64,000 bases of DNA from Allodiplogaster sudhausi (taxonomy: Eukaryota; Nematoda; Chromadorea; Rhabditida; Diplogasteridae), in NCBI GenBank assembly GCA_945643635.1, contig CALZFC010000065.1, forward strand, positions 1,578,501-1,642,500, read 5' to 3'. A model generated the notes under the pieces. That model was not told where the DNA came from. It made no database searches and saw nothing but the letters and a program-made list of their open reading frames with translations. Position numbers and translations under genes: made by a program. How positions within the stretch are numbered: position 1 is the first letter of the stretch; the number at the start of each line of letters is the position of its first letter. This document shows, one piece after another, positions 59,108 through 64,000 of this stretch.

Positions 59108-61569
59108 TTAGCAATTATATTTCTTATTCCTAATTTTGGGAAAAAGCTGATAATTTTTGTTGCCAATGGCAGTTGCCGCCACCGCAGTTGAAGAGGCCGG
59201 GCGAGCTCGCTGGAGAGGGGCGGACACGGCGATTGGCTGCTGTGGCTGGAGAGAGGACACGGCAGGAACAGTGACCTCGTCTTCATTGTTCTCGATTTGC
59301 GTTTCCTGCTTCTTAATCAATAGTGATAATAAATATTTCTCCAAGTCTTTTCACATAATATTACTTATGATGTAAATAAATAAATAGTAAGTAGTGCTAT
59401 ATTTTAAATGAGTTCTTCAATATTCTTTAACTGTGAAGTTTCATATCCATCTAACAGAACCTGGCATGGCTTCCAAAGTGTCCAGAGCGTGCGCATCTCA
59501 TTGCCTTCCTGCTTCGTAGTCTGCAAAACGAGCTAAGAACAGAAGGCTACAATAAAAGAGCAGTTCACTGAATGATTAACATATGGTTTTTAAACGGATA
59601 TCTATTCGCATCTGTCCAATGTAAGCCGTACTTCTAGAAAGTTTTCAAAATGAGCCTTGTACAACTGTAGAAATATTCAGTGCATAGTTCCTTTAACAAT
59701 GGATATGGCTGCATCCCATTCCCTTCCCGAGATGGAATCCCGAATAAAACGGCCTACCTGATAGCCTCTCTTGTCAAGAAGATCGAGAATGTCGCACACG
59801 GGGAGGTTTGCAAAGAAGCCGAGGCGGGGATCGTTATTCGGGCGAGTCGGCTTAAACACAGCGAAAGTTAGGATAGGAAAGAGCAAAACAAAATGTTACA
59901 ACGTTTATTGGGTGAATGGCCCTGAAAAATACCCAGTGAATTTAGCATGTTCAATGAGACAACAAATTAAATTTTTACTAAGTAGAATGTAAAGGATGTA
60001 TGCATTAACAAGTACAAAAGATGGGTTAGTTGCAGATGAAGAAACCTGAAGCTGGGCCACGAGATCGCCGTCAATGTTGCCGAACACAGAGGGGAGTGGA
60101 GTGCCACGAGCGAGGTCTCCGGCGGACACCAAGACGTACGGCATGTTTCTCTGCAACACTTCAACCCTTTATTACCAAAACACAGCAGGAGAGAAGAATA
60201 AAGTGAAACTATATTGCAAGAGCTCCAGAAAATAGTTGGTAAATGCGAGAAACTGTGCTCTAAACAGTGCTCAAATACCCTCTCTAGTTTCAGAGATTTT
60301 CGTAAGGATCCGCCTACAAAAATCGGAAGGGTGCAGCCTCTTTCGCATTCAAAAATGCTGAAAATGGCGTATTTTTGAGTGCCATTAAATTTCTAGCGTG
60401 AGGGTCCCCCCACTTTTCATGCCTATTTTACGGTAGAGTTTCTGGCAAAATGCAGACCCATTTAAACACTGGCTCTAAACGAGAATGTTAGAAATGATGT
60501 CATAATACCAATGCTTCACGCGAGCGTCAATAGTAGTCGGCAGCGCGAGACACCTTACAATTAGAAAGAGAAGCTGATTGTTTTACTTTCTAGTCTTCGA
60601 TGTTCTTGAATTAGAACTTTCGATTTTACGAGTAATGTTTTTACATCATCAATGTTATTGAAAGATTTATATAATCACATATATTTTATATTATATATGA
60701 TAAATGGATATACACATACCGTGATCTGGAGGAAGTCGGCTGCGTTGATGAAAGAGTAGATGTGGTCGAATCCGTAGAGGTCATTGTTCGTGGACTTGAC
60801 CTAGACCGCGATGCGTCTCGACGAATTGTTAAAGACCTGTTTAAATTTTCTTTTATCAATAATTATTTTAATTTAATAAACGTACAAATGTATTTAATTA
60901 AAATTTTATAACAAATGAAAAATTCTAATATTTACATATATTGGAATTTTAATAGTTGTTTATAAAGATGAAAATAAAAAATATATATAATTAGAAAACA
61001 TTTTTCCAATGATTAATAAAAGGAAGATCGGTTACCTGATCTTAAGGGAATACAAAATATATAAAAAAAACCTTGATAGTCTCCGCGGCCGCAAGGCAAA
61101 TGAGGCGGCACGGCGCGATGCTGAAGTCACATTTTACCTTTTCGATCTCACAATCAGGCGCAATCTGAAAATTTTTTCGCATGATACGTGAGCAATCATA
61201 ATAATTTTTTGATAAAAAAAAAAGATTAATTACATAATGAGAAAATGTAACATGTACATCATCTTCTTTAAATCTTTAAAATCGTTTAAATTTTTTTTTA
61301 ATTACTTCAATTTTTTTGGAGAGAATCATCTTTCATATATTGCATTCTGAAAATGTATGACAAACATAAAATGTTGTAAATAACAAAAAACAAAAAAAGA
61401 CGCTAGCCTTGTCCTCCTTGGGCTGTGCAGCGGATCTCTCGTTCAGCAGCTTGATAGCTTCTGGCTCGAATGCCGCCGTCTCCTTCTCCTTCTCTTCGAC
61501 TATCTTCTTCTTGCTCTCGTTCAAAGCAGCCTCCCATTCCTTCTCCTCGACACTCTTCGCCTCACTCTC
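59108..61569 (-). pseudogene. MSP-domain gene copy G4, with an in-frame TAG
   Basis: All exons are phase 0 and multiples of three: 61408–61569 (Lys/Glu-rich coiled-coil-like, KSVEEKEWEAALNESKKK; GC donor), 61072–61164 (MSP part 1), 60720–60836 (MSP part 2: VFNNSSRRIAV, then KSTNNDLYGFDHIYSFINAA), 60046–60150 (exon a, RNMPYVLVSAGDLARG), 59758–59850 (b, VCDILDLLDKRGYQ), 59461–59532 (c, RTLWTLWKPCQ) and 59108–59311 (Glu- then Ala/Pro-rich tail). Exon a supplies the last MSP strand. A TAG at 60801–60803 interrupts MSP part 2 between RIAV and VKSTNN, where related proteins have a Lys or similar. This makes it a likely pseudogene unless read through or misassembled. The start codon is not resolved, and exons may continue from copy G5 upstream. 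Confidence 0.65.
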
Positions 61570-62022
61570 CTTCAACAATAGAACGGACCTTGTTTTGAAT
61601 ACATTTTGAGAATAAATATCACTGTTTATCTTGTGCATTGCTGCTTTGGTCTAGTTGGTACAATTTCTCAATGCTTGTAGAAGCTATACCCGGCTTGGAG
61701 TTTCGGTTCCCTTGAATTTGAATTTGAATTTTGGACTCGGCCCGTGAGTATTATAAATAGAAGCAGAACGAGGAGTAACTGAATGCCTACATCGGGGTTA
61801 GTTTTTATCTCTGCATATGTTTCGAATTTAAAAAAAAATTATATACGTTAAAGGAAACCTCAGGAGGCCTTCTGCCCACGACGTAGCCGTCTGAATCAGT
61901 CGTCGATGAACGGCTGTCATCCTCAATTTGTTATCATATATTAACAATTCTCGGTCAAATTTATCCGCCAGAATATTACCATAAAAAAGAAGCGTTCAAT
62001 GCATTGATTAATATCAATTTTT
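61570..62022. other. Intergenic or intron between G5 and G4
   Basis: 61650–61720 has a weak tRNA-like look (TGGTCTAGTTGGTAC, then a B-box-like GTTTCGGTTCCC) but no fold. No exon seen. Confidence 0.3.
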
Positions 62023-63327
62023 TTAAACTATTGTACTTTCTCTCTTAATTTTAAGGTAAAACTGATCAGTTTTGCCGCTAATGACATCGAATTCGTCCAA
62101 GTTGGCTACATGTTCCGTGTGGGATTCGCTGCCTTTGGTCTTCATCTCCGCATTGCTCTCCAGCTCCGTCTGACATTCCGAGTCGACAGTAGAATTTTCC
62201 GCCGGAACTTTCTTCTCGCTTTCCTTCTTCTTCTTTTCGATCTCCTTCTTCGCATCCTTTTCCACCTTGACTTCTTTCTTGTCGTTTGGCGTTTCCTCCT
62301 TCTAAATCAATAGGGTTGATAAACGTATTAAACAAACATTGAGATCTTTTAAATGAATTATTCAACATCATTTTTCTCGAATTTTCATTTTCATCAAACG
62401 GAACCTGGCTTGGCTTCCACAGAGTCCAGTACAGGTAGTCGAGCTGCATTGTTTGGCCAACTACCTAAGAAAAGAAAAGTACATTATAGGATAGCAGAGC
62501 TGTAAAAGTTGTTAGGAAAAAATATTTTGGCTTTCAACCCCCCACCCCCACTATGGCCTAGAATCGCGCATCGAAGCTTGTTCAGCAATGAAGGAAAAAT
62601 ATGAAATTTTAAATTGACGCGGCCCTTCGCAATATTTAAACGCAACGGGTTTGCGAATCAGAGTACCTAATACTTGCAGGGCTTAAAATGGGGCGCCCAA
62701 ACCCTCGAGGAAGGATGAGTGAGGGGCGGCAGAAACTGTTAATTCATGTTAAATATGGCAAAATTCATTTCGCTTTAGCACGTATATTCGCTTTTCTTAA
62801 CCGGGAAGGATGACTGAAAATTTGTCTAGGCAGTCGGCTTTTAAGCTATGAATACTTGTATGAACGCGGCAATTCTTTTATTTTTGCGATCGTCTTCCTT
62901 TAAGAATATATAGTGAAATATCCAGAAAAAAATGTCTACCTGATAGCCGTACTTGTCAAGAATCTCGAAGATGTCGCACACGAGCAACTTCATGCTGAGG
63001 CCACGGCGGGGATCATCTTGCGGGTTCAACGGCTTGAAAACAAGATAAGTTTACGATAGAAGAGAGCAACGTGAAACTATGCAGATTATTGGATGAAAAC
63101 AAACACACTAATGTAAGCTCGCTCTATGCGAGAACAAATTGAAATTAATTTTAGTAGTTAGAACGCATAATAAGTACGCATTAACAAATATAAATGAAGA
63201 AAATATCTGCTGATGACGAAACCTGAAGCTCGGTGAACAGATCGACGTCCATGCTCTTGCAGTTGACCCAGCAGGGGAGATCGTCGCAGAAGTTGTTAGT
63301 GGAAACGAAGATGTAAGGCATCCTTCT
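62023..63327 (-). CDS. MSP-family gene copy G5 (C-terminal half open)
   Basis: Exons a 63223–63327 (RRMPYIFVSTNNFCDDL), b 62940–63032 (LVCDIFEILDKYGYQ), c 62405–62464 (YLYWTLWKPSQ) and d 62023–62301 (KEETPNDKKEVKVEKDAKKE, then Ser/Glu-rich GSESHTEHVANLDEFD, to stop after ESTIV). All are phase 0, with no break. Exon d is acidic and probably a coiled coil or disordered tail. An alternative donor CAT|GTAGCC in exon d would join in frame to the acidic exon at 61569, making G5 and G4 one long gene with two copies of the a-b-c block. The MSP domain expected upstream must lie beyond 63400 or outside the window. Confidence 0.6.
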
Positions 63328-64000
63328 CTGTAACACTTCTACCGCTGAATTACCACTGCAAAGCACGAGAGAAGAACGCAATTAAAAGATAATACAGCAA
63401 TTTGAGAGAAATAAGATGCAGGTAATGGATGCCAACTGTGAATATGAAAAACGCCTAAATGCTATATTATCAGTGCGCACATGCTATTACTCGGAAATTC
63501 GCTTAAATTCCAGGTTTGCGAAAGCATAAGCTGATCACCCAAGAGGGTCACGCGAGAGAAGAATGAAACGAAATATTTCTTTACACCTCAACCACTCGGA
63601 GAGATATTAAACGCGTGAAGACAACATTAAACAAACAGAATATAGTCCGAGCTGTTGCTTTCCCCCGGACAATTTGGAATTCTAACGCAAAATATTCACT
63701 AGTGCAATTATAAGGTATTTTCTTTTTGTTCTTTTTTTGGCTTCTAAAAGGAAGAGAGAGTTCGGTGGACGAAATGTCATAATTGTAAAAAAAAAAGACG
63801 GCGCTTCGTTACGATGAGGCAATTTCAATGCAAAGTTTTAAATTAAATTATTAAAGTACTTTTCCTGCTTATTGAACTAGCAAATATAGACTTCGGGTCG
63901 AACCGAGAGGAACGATATTTCAAGATGAGAAACATTATTACTTTCAACTTTATCAGTAGCTGCAGAGAAAAATCAACAAGTCGGCGTAAAATTGAAGCTC
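63328..64000. other. Window edge upstream of G5
   Basis: AT-rich and unresolved. No MSP exon was recognised before the window ends. Confidence 0.35.

Noticed and set aside
61640..61720. Second tRNA-like stretch (TGGTCTAGTTGGTAC)
   Set aside because: Only an A-box-like motif; T-arm and anticodon stems do not pair.
1..64000. Spliced-leader RNA, rRNA or snRNA genes
   Set aside because: I looked for the nematode SL1 sequence and for recognisable rRNA cores and saw none; a covariance-model search would be decisive.

Overview
The window reads as nematode genomic DNA: AT-rich, with small multi-exon genes, GT–AG introns ending mostly in TTTCAG or TTAG, major sperm protein (MSP) domain genes, and secreted genes that combine a CUB-like region, a von Willebrand factor A (VWA) domain and a C-type lectin domain (CTLD). 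A rhabditid or diplogastrid worm fits, but I cannot name the species. There is no sign of bacterial gene organisation. All exon models were made by eye from reading frames, splice sites and comparison of paralogues inside the window.

Left part (0–37 kb). A small secreted-peptide gene lies at 61–718 (-). It is followed by three copies of a CUB-like/VWA/CTLD gene. Copy A (1645–6741, +) is a 5'-truncated pseudogene. Copy B (8158–14627, -) resolves into 21 phase-consistent exons coding for about 720 residues. Copy C (23363–30766, -) is broken and carries about 55 tandem 60-bp units exactly where the Thr-rich linker lies in A and B. A and B form a tail-to-tail inverted duplication. B and C, with their upstream flanks and a small unrecognised gene (D, 21.3–22.6 kb; relic D', 33–37 kb), form a direct duplication of roughly 14 kb. 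Transposons have since separated the copies: a full-length Mutator-like element (17286–21058) with terminal inverted repeats, long subterminal arrays and a readable 10-exon FLYWCH/MULE transposase, and a GC-rich hAT-type MITE (32698–33086) with an 8-bp target duplication.

Right part (35–64 kb). The minus strand holds at least five copies of a family built from phase-0 exons: an MSP domain, a shared C-terminal region with the TLWKPCQ motif, then acidic or Gln-rich tails. Several copies carry stops, frameshifts or truncations. Next to one lies a ubiquitin-like exon with a frameshift. On the plus strand, 44704–53400 is one long secreted Cys-rich repeat gene of about 27 exons and roughly ten repeats joined by Thr-rich linkers. 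Two tiny secreted-peptide genes (54817 +, 57744 -) face each other and share a TATA-box promoter. An MSP relic, small repeats and a tRNA-derived SINE-like element fill the rest.

The region is best described as a fast-evolving accessory gene neighbourhood: lectin-like secreted genes that share an ACTGATAA (intestinal GATA-type) site, sperm-protein-domain genes, and several transposon families that restructure both.
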